A stretch of 7,480 nucleotides of DNA from a bacterium (lineage in GTDB: Bacteria; Auribacterota; JABMQX01): NCBI GenBank assembly GCA_013203085.1, contig JABMQX010000187.1, positions 1 to 7,480 of the forward strand, written 5' to 3'. Position numbers and translations under genes: made by a program. Under the pieces are notes generated by a model. That model ran no database searches. It was not told the origin of the DNA and saw only the letters and a program-made list of their open reading frames with translations. Of the stretch, positions 1 to 7,144 are shown in pieces. How positions within the stretch are numbered: position 1 is the stretch's first letter; every line of letters starts with the position of its first letter.

Positions 1-1697
1 GTGTAGATGTAACATGCTTTCTCGTCGCCCTTGAAATCGGCGGTGATTTTGAGGGATTTCTCCTCCATAGCGATCTGGTGGACATAGTAGGGGCCGGCGA
101 CAACTGCGGGGCCGACCTTCAGGCGGTCAATCCATGTCCGCTCGGCGAGGTTTTCGTTCATGACGACAACTTGAATGTCCGCGACGCCGCAAGAGAAAGC
201 GAAGTCTTTTTTCTCCCATTCTCCGGGGAACTCGAAGGACACGATGAGAGTGCGGCCGGTCGAGTCCATTATGTACCCGTCGACCCCGGAAATGAGGCGA
301 AGAGAACCCTCCAAATGAAAGACGATCTCGCCGGGCTCCTTTTCGCGGCCGTACAGGAAGATGAACGAACGGCGCCGCAATCGGCGGACGGTGAGAATGT
401 TCGCCGCACAGTGGGATATCTTCACCCCTCCGCCGAGAGGGAGATCCACGACGACAGGTAGGATTTCGCCGGGGAGGAGAGTGAACGGTTTCACCATCGG
501 GATGGATGGGTGACCTTCTATTTTGACCCTTGTGGTGACCGGTTCAGCGTGCTGATTGTCCAGGAAGACGATGCTTCCGCGAGGCGTGCGACACAGGTAA
601 TGCTCCAAGTCGCCGGAGGAGACGTTGAAATCCTTTTCATCGGTCGTGCCCCGGGACAAAATGTGTCCGAAGGTTGTTGCGAAGAGGGCATCCCGCTTGA
701 AACGAAAATAGCTCTTGCGAAGTGCTCCCGACTCCCCAATGGGGGCGCCGAAATCGTAGCTGGTCGAGATTTCGTTGTTGCTTGTGTATCCCCAGTTGGT
801 GCCGCCGTGGAGCATGTAGTAGTTGTAAGCCGTTCCGCCGAAGGCGATGATCTTACGGGTAGCTCTGTCGTAGCGGTCAACGTCCTTTTGCGGAAGCTCT
901 CCGAAAAGGTCGTACCAGCCGGGCCAGAATTCGGTGGTGAACCAGGGGGAGCTGCCAGTGCGGGGCCAAGGTTTGTCACCAGCAGGGTCGTGGCCATGAC
1001 GGAGGCCGGAGTAGAACATGGGGACTTCGAGCCCCATCTCAATCGCCTTTTTCCGGAGGTGGGCGAGGTAGGCGTCCTCATCGGTGCCCGAGCCGCCCTT
1101 GTACTCATTTTCGAGCTGAACCATGAGCACGCAGCCTCGCTTATGGAGTTGGTGTCGTGCGACGATAGGGAGGAGCTTCTCAAACCACTTGTCCACGTAT
1201 TTCAGGTATTCGGGGTCGTCCGTCCGCAGGCGAACGCCCTTGCCTATCGCCAGCCACGCTGGAAAACCGCCCAGGTCCCACTCCGCGCAACTGTACGGCC
1301 CGAGCCTCACGATGACGAAGATGCGGAGTTCTCTGCACATGTCGAGGAACGCGGAGAGGTCTTTGTTGCCGGAGAAGTCGAATTGGCCTTCTTCCGGCTC
1401 GTGGGCGTTCCAGGAGACGTAAGTGATGATCGTATTGAAACCTGCCATCTTCGCTCGCACAAGACGGTCTCGCCATAATTCCCTCGGAACACGCGTGTAG
1501 TGAATGGAGCCAGAGGCTAAAAAGAGCCTCATTCCCTGGAGCATGAAACTCCGGTTATCGAAAGTGATCAACTTCTTGGCGGAGGGCTGCCCCTCGAAAA
1601 TCTCAAAGTTGGCGTGCGCTGCGCCGAGCCACAAGAGTGACAGAACGAGAAGCAAGAGAAAGATAGTCTTACGAGTACTATTTTGAATTAGACTCAT
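1..1697 (-). CDS. Secreted beta-galactosidase, glycoside hydrolase family 35 (C-terminus beyond window)
   Basis: Translating the minus strand from the ATG at 1697 gives 565 uninterrupted codons to the window edge, so the gene is truncated on the left. Residues 1-29 form a signal peptide: a basic n-region (RK at 9-10), a Leu-rich core and an AHA cleavage site before Asn30, so export is expected. The GH35 barrel follows at about 40-330. It contains SGSIHYTRVP, the TYVSWNAHEP block, RLGPYSCAEWDLGGFPAWL, the acid/base motif VQLENEY (proton donor Glu198), the nucleophile motif TTEFWPGWYD (Glu256) and HGGTNWG at 297-303. GH35 enzymes release terminal beta-galactosyl residues with retention of configuration. 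The 58-residue spacing between catalytic glutamates and the YNYYMLHGGTNWG block resemble the plant-type branch. Residues after about 340 look beta-rich, as in the accessory domains of the family. The start is supported by AAAGGGG at 1704-1710, 6 nt upstream. Natural substrate unknown. Confidence 0.95.
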   Translation of the reverse strand, partial: MSLIQNSTRKTIFLLLLVLSLLWLGAAHANFEIFEGQPSAKKLITFDNRSFMLQGMRLFLASGSIHYTRVPRELWRDRLVRAKMAGFNTIITYVSWNAHEPEEGQFDFSGNKDLSAFLDMCRELRIFVIVRLGPYSCAEWDLGGFPAWLAIGKGVRLRTDDPEYLKYVDKWFEKLLPIVARHQLHKRGCVLMVQLENEYKGGSGTDEDAYLAHLRKKAIEMGLEVPMFYSGLRHGHDPAGDKPWPRTGSSPWFTTEFWPGWYDLFGELPQKDVDRYDRATRKIIAFGGTAYNYYMLHGGTNWGYTSNNEISTSYDFGAPIGESGALRKSYFRFKRDALFATTFGHILSRGTTDEKDFNVSSGDLEHYLCRTPRGSIVFLDNQHAEPVTTRVKIEGHPSIPMVKPFTLLPGEILPVVVDLPLGGGVKISHCAANILTVRRLRRRSFIFLYGREKEPGEIVFHLEGSLRLISGVDGYIMDSTGRTLIVSFEFPGEWEKKDFAFSCGVADIQVVVMNENLAERTWIDRLKVGPAVVAGPYYVHQIAMEEKSLKITADFKGDEKACYIY

Positions 1698-1702
1698 CGA
1701 AA

Positions 1703-1710
1703 GCCCCTTT
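1703..1710 (-). promoter_or_regulatory. Ribosome binding site of the GH35 gene
   Basis: The minus strand reads AAAGGGGC here, 6 nt before the ATG at 1697. It is a good Shine-Dalgarno match, it precedes a clear signal peptide, and it fixes the start of the gene. Confidence 0.75.
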
Positions 1711-1837
1711 CGACCAATTGTCTTCGTTATGGGAGAAGTTGGTGTTTAGTATGTCCATAAAAGAATAACCATAATCTCCGCGAAAGTCCATAGGGACGTT
1801 TGAAGGGTCGAGGGCGAAAGTTTGGCGAAAATTCCTC

Positions 1838-1868
1838 TTGACTTTGTACGGTGATGGGGCATTATAAA
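1838..1868 (+). promoter_or_regulatory. Probable sigma70-type promoter of dinB
   Basis: TTGACT at 1838-1843 matches the -35 consensus in five of six bases. Two overlapping -10 candidates follow: CATTAT at 1860-1865 (16-nt spacer, four of six) and TATAAA at 1863-1868 (19-nt spacer, five of six). Transcription would begin near 1872-1876. That is downstream of the GTG at 1851 that opens the longest reading frame, so translation most likely begins at ATG 1932. I see no recognisable LexA/SOS operator around it. The rest of the divergent gap (1698-1837) holds no convincing promoter for the GH35 gene. Confidence 0.55.
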
Positions 1869-1931
1869 AGGAGTGGAATTGATTGCGGCGCGTTCACGAT
1901 TTTTTTGAAACAGCAGTTTTCCAATCCTGAC

Positions 1932-3116
1932 ATGGGAATAAATCGGTACAAACAAATCCTTCACGTGGACATGGACGCTTTCTTCGTTTCGATTGAGGAA
2001 AGCCTCAATCCGAGCCTTCGCGGCAAACCGGTGATCGTGGGTGGCGATCCGGACGGGAGGGGAGTGGTGTCGTCCGCCTCGTATGAGGCGAGGGAGTTCG
2101 GGATTCGTTCCGGCATGGCGCTCTCGCGGGCGAAAAAGCTGTGCCCGCAGGCGATTTTCCTGCAAGGCGATTTCGAGAGATACGGCATCGTTTCGCGAAA
2201 AATCTTCAAAATCCTGTCGAAATACACGCCGGACATCGAAATGGCTTCCATTGACGAGGCTTATCTCGATCTGACGGGTTTCGGGAGATTGTACGGGCAC
2301 ACGTTCGGTGCAGCTCAAAGGATCAAAGAGAAGGTAAAAAGCAGGCTACGGCTCAACGCCTCCATCGGAATAGGCGCCAATAAGCTCATCGCCAAGGTTG
2401 CGTCGGCGTGCGCCAAGCCGAACGGGATACTGATGGTCTTCCCCGGATATGAGAAGAGTTTTCTGTCTTCGCTCTCCGTGGAGAGGCTGCCTGGTGTGGG
2501 AAAAAGTCTGAAGGAAAAGTTGATTTCGTTCGGGGTGCGGACGATAGGGATGCTCGCCAGCGTGGAAAAAGACCTTCTGGTGAGGACCTTTGGGAAGTGG
2601 GGGTTAATCCTGCATTATAAGGCCAATGGCATTGACTGTTCGGCTGTCGGCGGTAGGTATTCCGGCCCGAAATCCATCAGCAGGGAAACGACTTTTGACG
2701 AAGATACGATTGACAGGAGGTTGATTTTCTCCACTTTATTCACGTTGGTGGAGAAGACGGCGAAATCGCTGCGGGAGGGGAAACTTCAGGCAAGAACCAT
2801 TGCGCTGAAGCTGCGATATTCCGATTTCTCGACGGTGACGCGGTCCAAGACCCTCCGGGAGGGGACGGACCTGGATAAGAAGATATACCAATGCGTGGAG
2901 GAGTTGTTCCAAAAAGCGTGGACGAGGAGGGGACGGATCAGGTTAGTGGGGGTTTGCCTTTCGAACTTGTGCGCCTCGGCGTGGCAGGTGAACTTCCTCG
3001 ACGGGGGGAATATCGGCAAGCTTAAGAGCTTCTATCAGAGCGTGGACAGGGTGAGGGACAGATACGGTTTCGATTCCCTGAGGATTGTGAAATCGGTTCC
3101 CGACTTCTGGGCTTAG
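1932..3116 (+). CDS. dinB: DNA polymerase IV (Y-family translesion polymerase)
   Basis: This 394-residue protein is a full-length Y-family polymerase that inserts nucleotides opposite damaged bases with low fidelity and no proofreading. The palm motif HVDMDAFF lies at 11-18, with metal ligand Asp13 and steric-gate Phe18, which excludes ribonucleotides. SIDEAYLD at 106-113 supplies the catalytic Asp108 and Glu109. The finger motif SSASYEAREFGIRSGM and the thumb helix-hairpin-helix LPGVGKSLKEKL are present, followed by a little-finger domain. Near the C-terminus, QVNFLD sits where many DinB proteins carry a beta-clamp-binding QLxLF motif, so it may be a degenerate clamp site. The frame is open back to GTG 1851. 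I chose ATG 1932 because it gives the usual short N-terminus and because the likely promoter puts the transcript start after 1851. No clear Shine-Dalgarno precedes 1932. The gene converges with nth. Confidence 0.95.
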   Translation: MGINRYKQILHVDMDAFFVSIEESLNPSLRGKPVIVGGDPDGRGVVSSASYEAREFGIRSGMALSRAKKLCPQAIFLQGDFERYGIVSRKIFKILSKYTPDIEMASIDEAYLDLTGFGRLYGHTFGAAQRIKEKVKSRLRLNASIGIGANKLIAKVASACAKPNGILMVFPGYEKSFLSSLSVERLPGVGKSLKEKLISFGVRTIGMLASVEKDLLVRTFGKWGLILHYKANGIDCSAVGGRYSGPKSISRETTFDEDTIDRRLIFSTLFTLVEKTAKSLREGKLQARTIALKLRYSDFSTVTRSKTLREGTDLDKKIYQCVEELFQKAWTRRGRIRLVGVCLSNLCASAWQVNFLDGGNIGKLKSFYQSVDRVRDRYGFDSLRIVKSVPDFWA

Positions 3117-3162
3117 TGCTCTGGTTCACAAATTCGGCGAGGTGTCCCTTTTCGGCACGATA

Positions 3163-3201
3163 ACAGGATGAATCGGATGTTGTGAATCCTGTTCATCCTG
3201 T
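3163..3201. repeat. Stem-loop / intergenic repeat-like element downstream of dinB
   Basis: ACAGGATGAA at 3163-3172 and TTCATCCTGT at 3192-3201 are a perfect 10-bp inverted repeat. Inside them GGAT (3175-3178) pairs with ATCC (3186-3189), leaving a 7-nt loop. The right arm also contains ATCCTGT twice with a 9-base period (3186-3192 and 3195-3201). It lies 46 nt past the dinB stop in the convergent gap. It may help end transcription, but no T-run follows, so it is not a classical intrinsic terminator. Tandem AATCCTGT-like units resemble short dispersed repeats seen between genes in many environmental bacteria; that comparison is from memory. Confidence 0.6.
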
Positions 3202-3265
3202 CTCAGAAGGCTTTTACACACAGCACTATACGTCACGGTATTTGCGAATCTTTGTACTTAAGCGT

Positions 3266-3290
3266 GGCCTCACATCGACAGTGAGAGGCC
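3266..3290. other. Stem-loop between nth and dinB
   Basis: GGCCTC at 3266-3271 pairs with GAGGCC at 3285-3290. After one A-A mismatch the stem continues for about three more pairs (C-G, A-T, T-G). It lies 33 nt past the nth stop codon and could be read from either strand. Neither side has a T-tract, so a terminator role is possible but unproven. Confidence 0.35.
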
Positions 3291-3322
3291 GAACTTCTGC
3301 CCACTGAGACGGCACAAATGGG

Positions 3323-3997
3323 CTAAACACCGATTCTCGGGCAGAGGCGATTAAGGAGGCAGTCCGGGCAGCGGGGGTCGCGGGCTTTGCAGATTTTGCG
3401 CCCGTGGGCGATGAGGTTGAGGTGGAAAGAATGCATCTTCTCCGGGGGCACAAGATGAGCCATGATGTCATGGGTGTGCTGACGGGTCGCCTTTTCGGGG
3501 ACGAGACCCAGGCGTTTAGAAAGGCGATGAATGTGAGTATCCACAGGGAAGACGTTCTTGCCCAGCGAAAACAGAAGGACGACTTTCGCTGTTTTCAAGC
3601 CGACTCCCTTATGAGAGAGCAGCGCCTCCTCCGCCTCCTCGGCGGGGAGGTCTCGCAGAAATGACAGGTCGAAGTCTCCCCGCTCCTTTTTCACTGAATG
3701 GAGAATCTCGTTGATCCTCTCGCTCTTGATATTGGCGAGGCCGCCGACCCGAATTGCCTCTGCGATTTCCCGCACGGGTGCATCGTGCATCTCCTGCCAC
3801 GAGCGGAAACGCTTTCTGAGGCTTCGGTATGCCTTATCGCGGTTGATGTCGTTCGTGTTCTGAGAGAGGATGGTGACGATGAGGCTTTCGAGGGGATCGC
3901 TGCGACGCGAGCGGTGCGGAACGCCGTATTCCCGCTCGAGAAGCGCGATGACTCGGCGGGTTGACGCTTTGACTTTGCTTTTTCCTGTGATGGACAT
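3323..3997 (-). CDS. nth: Endonuclease III, DNA glycosylase/AP lyase with [4Fe-4S] cluster
   Basis: This 224-residue protein is a base-excision-repair enzyme of the HhH-GPD superfamily that removes oxidised pyrimidines and cuts the strand by beta-elimination. The helix-hairpin-helix GVGLKTAKVV holds the catalytic Lys135 (Lys120 in E. coli) and VDTHIHR holds Asp153 (Asp138 in E. coli). The C-terminal cluster loop is complete: Cys203-X6-Cys210-X2-Cys213-X5-Cys219. The substrate-pocket segment ILSQNTND is in its usual place. The frame is open to TTG 4048, which has no ribosome site. GTG 4018 has GGAGG 10 nt upstream, and ATG 3997 has only a distant AAGGG. I list 3997 because it gives the usual family length; GTG 4018 is a fair alternative. 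It lies about 90 nt (67 nt from 4018) after the SpeE-like gene on the same strand, with no terminator seen between them, so co-transcription is likely. Confidence 0.93.
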   Translation of the reverse strand: MSITGKSKVKASTRRVIALLEREYGVPHRSRRSDPLESLIVTILSQNTNDINRDKAYRSLRKRFRSWQEMHDAPVREIAEAIRVGGLANIKSERINEILHSVKKERGDFDLSFLRDLPAEEAEEALLSHKGVGLKTAKVVLLFSLGKNVFPVDTHIHRLSKRLGLVPEKATRQHTHDIMAHLVPPEKMHSFHLNLIAHGRKICKARDPRCPDCLLNRLCPRIGV

Positions 3998-4085
3998 GAC
4001 TTTCTGCTGACCCTTCACGCCCGAGGCGCCTCCGTCTCCGTTCGCCAATCGAGAAGCTCAGGGGGCGAACGCGGGCAGTATATTC

Positions 4086-6509
4086 TCATGTGCCGATGAA
4101 ACCTGCAATGAGATAAAGGATCACGGCAGCGACCATCACGAAGCCGAATCCGAACGACATCGCCATTGTCGTCGCCAAAACGGTGCTGAGGACGGATGCG
4201 CATCCATTGATCCCCCAGCACCAAGGAACGAGGGCGGGAGACCTGTCGGAGACGTTCTGGAGTCCCGATGGGAAGGGCATTCCCATGAAAAACGCCAACG
4301 GCGCCAGCAAGATGATCGAGGCAATGATTCTCCCCGCGATGGGCAGCCCAGATAGAAATGCGAAAATCCTCCCTATCCCCGCGAGGTAAATCAGGGAAAT
4401 CACGGCGATTGCCACGAAGGGAACCATGCGGCGGGGAGATTTTTCACGTGGGCCTTTCATAAACCTCCTCGCCGAAAGACTGCCGAAACCGGAAAAGACC
4501 AGAAACGAAGATATAACGACGGTCATCGAATAGATTGGATGCCTAAGAAAAAGCCCGAATTTCTGGATGGAGGACATTTCCACGAACATGAAGGCAAGTC
4601 CGAGGCAGAGGAAGTACACCAGCCGCCGTGTTTTTCTGGTGGCGGATTCTCCCTTTCTCAAAAAGAGAAGTGGGAAGAGGATCAGAACGACGCTAACAAG
4701 AGCCGCCTGAACGAGGGTGGCTATCAAGAGGACATATCCCCACGGCGCCCACTGCCTTCCCATGATTTTCAGGAGATGAGGGAGCGATTTCCATTTGAAG
4801 AAGTGGAAGAAGTAAGGGCGGTTGTCGGTCGCCGGGCGAACATCGAAAAGGTAATCGCGGTAAAGTCGCTGCTTATCGCCGGAGAGAACCGACATGCAGG
4901 TGTCGTAGTAGAGGGGCTGCGGGTCGCTGAGAATGGTGAACTTGTTCGTTTCGTCTCTGGAGATGCCGGGGCAGTAAGCGAGATCAAAGCAGCGTTTCCT
5001 GCAGAATTCACGGACGGTTGTGATTTGGCCTTCGGTGAAGGGCGATTTCTTGATGAGAGTTGTGCCGGTCTTCCAGCTCCGAATGAAGACGAGATGTTTC
5101 TCCGGGTCGGTGATTCCGATGCCTTCGAGAGCTTCGACGGCCGTGGCGAAGGTCTTGAGGTTATCGCGTGGTGCGAATTGAATCCAATGCGTGATTGACA
5201 GAATGCCCTCTGGCGTCAGGCGCTCGAGGTAAGCCTTGAAGGCGTCAACGGTGTAAAGGTAATTCTCGGCGAGGGCATAGACCCCTCCGGCAGACGCCCC
5301 GAAAGAGCCGATCAGGGCGATTTCGATGATGTCAAACCGCTCCTTTGACGATTCGATGAAGCCTCGCCCGTCAGCCGCGATAAGCTTCACCTGCGGGAGC
5401 GAATAGATTCCGCCGGAGAACTCCCTGTAGTCTTCCCTGACAAGGCGGATGATTTTGGGGTCGAGCTCGACCGCAGAGATGTCTTTCGCCTCGTGAAGAA
5501 GGGCGAGGAGAACGCCGGAGCCGCCGCCCGCTCCGAGGATGGCGACTTTCGGGTTCACGACGAGGTGGTAAGGAAGGGCTTGCGACGTGTAGTCGAGATA
5601 CTGAGTGTTTCGGAGACTCTCGCCGAAATCGGTCATTACCGTCACGGAATCGGCGTCAATGACGATCCCTCGTACTGGAGGGATTTCCCCCTGAAACGCG
5701 AAGCTCAGTCCGGGTGCGGGATCGAATTTGATGGCGGGGCTTTCCACAACGTCAATCCTGCTCAGGGGGCTCCACTCGGTGCGAAGAATCTCTGTCCCCA
5801 CGGAGCCACGGATGATGCTGAGAGTCTTGTACTGGGAAATGGCTGTTTGAAGGGGGAACAGAGCAATGACGATTCCCACAACAATCGAAAGGACGGCCGC
5901 CGCCACGAGCTTTTTCCGGCGGAAACTCGTGCCAGCCACAACGGGAGCCGTCAGAGATACGATGGCAACTGCCCGTACTGCAGAGGTGGGCTTCAGGAAA
6001 GAGAGCAGGGCGATGACCGCGAGAGCTCCGGCACCTGAGCCGAGGAGGTTCGCCCCATAAAAGAGTGGGATATGCCGATCGAACTTCAGGAAGGTGATGC
6101 CGATACACGTCGCCCCCAAGAAGAACGGGATGAAAAAGGTGAGGTAATAGAGCAAGAGATAAAGGAATTGATGCCAGCCCCGGATGAGCATGAAAAGGTT
6201 GAAGGGAATGGACTGGCTCGCCTTCAGGCAGACCATAAGCGAGAGCGGAAAGAGAAGCGAAAATACGATGAAGAAGGAATCGGCGTGTTTCCTGACGCTT
6301 TTCTGGAAGAGCGATAGGAACGTGCCACTTGCGCCAAATCCGAGAAGAGCGACGCTTATGACCATGTAAGCGAGATGATGCCATTGCGTGATCGAGAAAA
6401 TGCGCATCAGCGCCACTTCATACGCCAAAACCGACATCGAGATGATGAAGACGGCAAAAGCGGTCGTTAGCATGAGAGCTATGGACCTCCGGAAATTGTT
6501 TTCCAGCAC
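4086..6509 (-). CDS. Polytopic membrane protein with spermidine-synthase-like / SAM-binding core
   Basis: This 807-residue protein has three parts. About seven N-terminal hydrophobic segments (roughly 10-32, 43-66, 78-97, 113-141, 149-172, 177-195, 199-223) come first. A soluble Rossmann-type domain follows at about 225-585, then about six more hydrophobic segments at 589-803. The soluble part has the nucleotide-binding loop VAILGAGGGSGV (322-333), acidic Glu348 in AVELD and Asp380 in IAADGRGF, all typical of spermidine synthase and SAM methyltransferase folds. The DSTDP-type segment that carries the catalytic Asp of true spermidine synthases reads FDIIEIALIGSFG, with Ala398 at the Asp position. 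Aminopropyl transfer is therefore doubtful and the substrate is unknown. Related membrane-embedded SpeE-like proteins occur in several bacterial phyla. Start: GTG 6509 has no ribosome site; ATG 6473 has GGAGG 12 nt upstream and would give 795 residues. It is probably the first gene of an operon with nth. Confidence 0.85.
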   Translation of the reverse strand: MLENNFRRSIALMLTTAFAVFIISMSVLAYEVALMRIFSITQWHHLAYMVISVALLGFGASGTFLSLFQKSVRKHADSFFIVFSLLFPLSLMVCLKASQSIPFNLFMLIRGWHQFLYLLLYYLTFFIPFFLGATCIGITFLKFDRHIPLFYGANLLGSGAGALAVIALLSFLKPTSAVRAVAIVSLTAPVVAGTSFRRKKLVAAAVLSIVVGIVIALFPLQTAISQYKTLSIIRGSVGTEILRTEWSPLSRIDVVESPAIKFDPAPGLSFAFQGEIPPVRGIVIDADSVTVMTDFGESLRNTQYLDYTSQALPYHLVVNPKVAILGAGGGSGVLLALLHEAKDISAVELDPKIIRLVREDYREFSGGIYSLPQVKLIAADGRGFIESSKERFDIIEIALIGSFGASAGGVYALAENYLYTVDAFKAYLERLTPEGILSITHWIQFAPRDNLKTFATAVEALEGIGITDPEKHLVFIRSWKTGTTLIKKSPFTEGQITTVREFCRKRCFDLAYCPGISRDETNKFTILSDPQPLYYDTCMSVLSGDKQRLYRDYLFDVRPATDNRPYFFHFFKWKSLPHLLKIMGRQWAPWGYVLLIATLVQAALVSVVLILFPLLFLRKGESATRKTRRLVYFLCLGLAFMFVEMSSIQKFGLFLRHPIYSMTVVISSFLVFSGFGSLSARRFMKGPREKSPRRMVPFVAIAVISLIYLAGIGRIFAFLSGLPIAGRIIASIILLAPLAFFMGMPFPSGLQNVSDRSPALVPWCWGINGCASVLSTVLATTMAMSFGFGFVMVAAVILYLIAGFIGT

Positions 6510-6536
6510 GGGGCAACATCGTCGGCCCGGACATCA

Positions 6537-6565
6537 ATGATAACAGGACGACGGGGCTTAGCCAA
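6537..6565 (-). promoter_or_regulatory. Probable sigma70-type promoter of the SpeE-like gene
   Basis: On the minus strand TTGGCT (6560-6565, four of six to the -35 consensus) is followed after exactly 17 nt by TATCAT (6537-6542, five of six to the -10 consensus). The predicted transcript start is near 6530, giving a leader of about 20 nt to GTG 6509 or about 57 nt to ATG 6473. The location in the divergent gap, just before the gene, supports it. Confidence 0.55.
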
Positions 6566-6627
6566 GCTCTTCGACGGATAACCGTATCATCACGCTCCCG
6601 CCTGGGCGGCTGTCCTGTCCTTTCATT

Positions 6628-6650
6628 GGAGATAGGTAAATATTTTCTCC
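6628..6650. other. Small inverted repeat in the divergent gap
   Basis: GGAGA at 6628-6632 and TCTCC at 6646-6650 flank an AT-rich core containing AAATATTT. A second short palindrome, CCGCC-TG-GGCGG, lies at 6598-6609. Both sit between the divergent promoters and could be regulator sites, but short repeats like these also arise by chance. Apart from these and the promoters I see nothing in 6510-6750. Confidence 0.25.
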
Positions 6651-6711
6651 GCTCTCTGCGGTGAGTTCATCCCCCTGAGACTGAGCGATTACACGGCTAC
6701 CGAAATTGTTA

Positions 6712-6740
6712 TTGACAAAAGCGCGCCCGCCAGTTATCTT
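6712..6740 (+). promoter_or_regulatory. Strong sigma70-type promoter of arsR-hgcA
   Basis: A perfect -35 box TTGACA (6712-6717) is followed after 17 nt by TATCTT (6735-6740, four of six to the -10 consensus). The predicted transcript start is about 6747. This rules out the TTG at 6706 as the arsR start, because it would lie upstream of the transcript, and leaves only a few bases before the ATGs at 6751 and 6760. Confidence 0.65.
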
Positions 6741-6760
6741 TATTTGCAGAATGCGAAATA
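6741..6760. promoter_or_regulatory. Candidate ArsR autoregulatory operator
   Basis: TATTT at 6741-6745 and AAATA at 6756-6760 are inverted copies separated by 10 bases. They overlap the predicted transcript start and the first codons of the arsR-like gene. AT-rich imperfect dyads next to the -10 box are usual for ArsR/SmtB repressors, which control their own operon. The arms are short, so this is only a candidate. Confidence 0.3.
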
Positions 6761-7089
6761 TGTCGAAATCTCGAAAACACGACTTTCGGCAATTTGCCGA
6801 GATGTTCAAGGCGCTGTCAAACCCGAACCGGCTGAACATCTTTCTGCGGCTCGTGTCATGCTGCCAGCCCGCAAAGACGTGCGGCACGGACGCGAAGCTA
6901 AGCGCATGTGTGGGTGAGCTCGGGAAGGACATTGGGATTGCGCTGTCAACGGTCTCACATCACATTAAGGAGCTTCACCGAGCAGGTCTGATCCGAATGG
7001 AAAGGCGAGGTCAGAACGTCGAGTGTTGGGTTGATCCCGAGACGCTACGTGCTCTGGCAAGTTTTTTCGCCCTGCCCATCCCGCACTGA
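6751..7089 (+). CDS. ArsR-family winged-helix regulator, cysteine-rich, upstream of hgcA
   Basis: This 112-residue protein is almost entirely one ArsR/SmtB winged helix-turn-helix domain. MFKALSNPNRLNIFLRL is the usual first helix pair, DIGIALSTVSHHIKELHRAGLI (two helices, about 60-81) is the DNA-reading helix-turn-helix, and MERRGQNVECWVDPETL forms the wing. Cysteines at 37, 38, 44, 53 and 92 could bind a thiophilic metal or metalloid such as As(III), Sb(III) or Hg(II); the classical ArsR CVCDLC motif is absent, so the ligand is inferred only. The protein probably represses its own promoter and, 55 nt downstream, the hgcA gene on the same transcript. ATG 6751 or ATG 6760 could start it; neither has a Shine-Dalgarno, and the promoter leaves a leader of only about 4 or 13 nt. 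ArsR-like genes next to hgcAB are known in some mercury methylators. Confidence 0.88.
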   Translation: MRNMSKSRKHDFRQFAEMFKALSNPNRLNIFLRLVSCCQPAKTCGTDAKLSACVGELGKDIGIALSTVSHHIKELHRAGLIRMERRGQNVECWVDPETLRALASFFALPIPH

Positions 7090-7129
7090 CTTTTTGAATA
7101 GCAGCTCCGGATGCCTTGAATAATCATGG

Positions 7130-7136
7130 AAAAAGG
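7130..7136 (+). promoter_or_regulatory. Ribosome binding site of hgcA
   Basis: AAAAAGG lies 8 nt before ATG 7145. An in-frame GTG at 7139 is too close to the site, and an in-frame TAA at 7121-7123 closes the frame upstream, so ATG 7145 is the start. Confidence 0.7.
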
Positions 7137-7144
7137 CAGTGCCA

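Noticed and set aside
78..1478. Long open frames on the plus strand (78-461, 510-1478) and other minus-strand frames (518-1183, 1180-1476)
   Set aside because: They overlap the GH35 gene, whose 565-codon frame carries all family motifs, and their own translations show no recognisable domain.
1800..1880. LexA/SOS box before dinB
   Set aside because: No match to the CTGT-N8-ACAG or GAAC-N4-GTTC type operators could be found by eye.
1746..2318. 190-residue minus-strand frame over the dinB start
   Set aside because: It is antisense to the conserved palm motifs of dinB and has no family features.
4539..6384. Open frames on both strands inside the SpeE-like gene (4539-5198, 5493-6038, 5752-6384)
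   Set aside because: Their low-complexity charged or Arg/Pro/Ser-rich translations are typical of shadows of a GC-rich gene; the 807-residue frame has clear membrane segments and a Rossmann motif.
6755..6780. Repeated CGAAA units (6755, 6764, 6773) as a possible iteron or operator array
   Set aside because: They lie within the first codons of the regulator and are explained by its basic N-terminus; the spacing is only roughly regular.
6558..6932. 124-residue minus-strand frame between the two divergent genes
   Set aside because: It is antisense to the arsR-like gene and covers both divergent promoters, with no domain and no ribosome site.
7088..7098. T-run CTTTTTG after the arsR stop as a terminator
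   Set aside because: No stem precedes it, so it should not separate arsR from hgcA.
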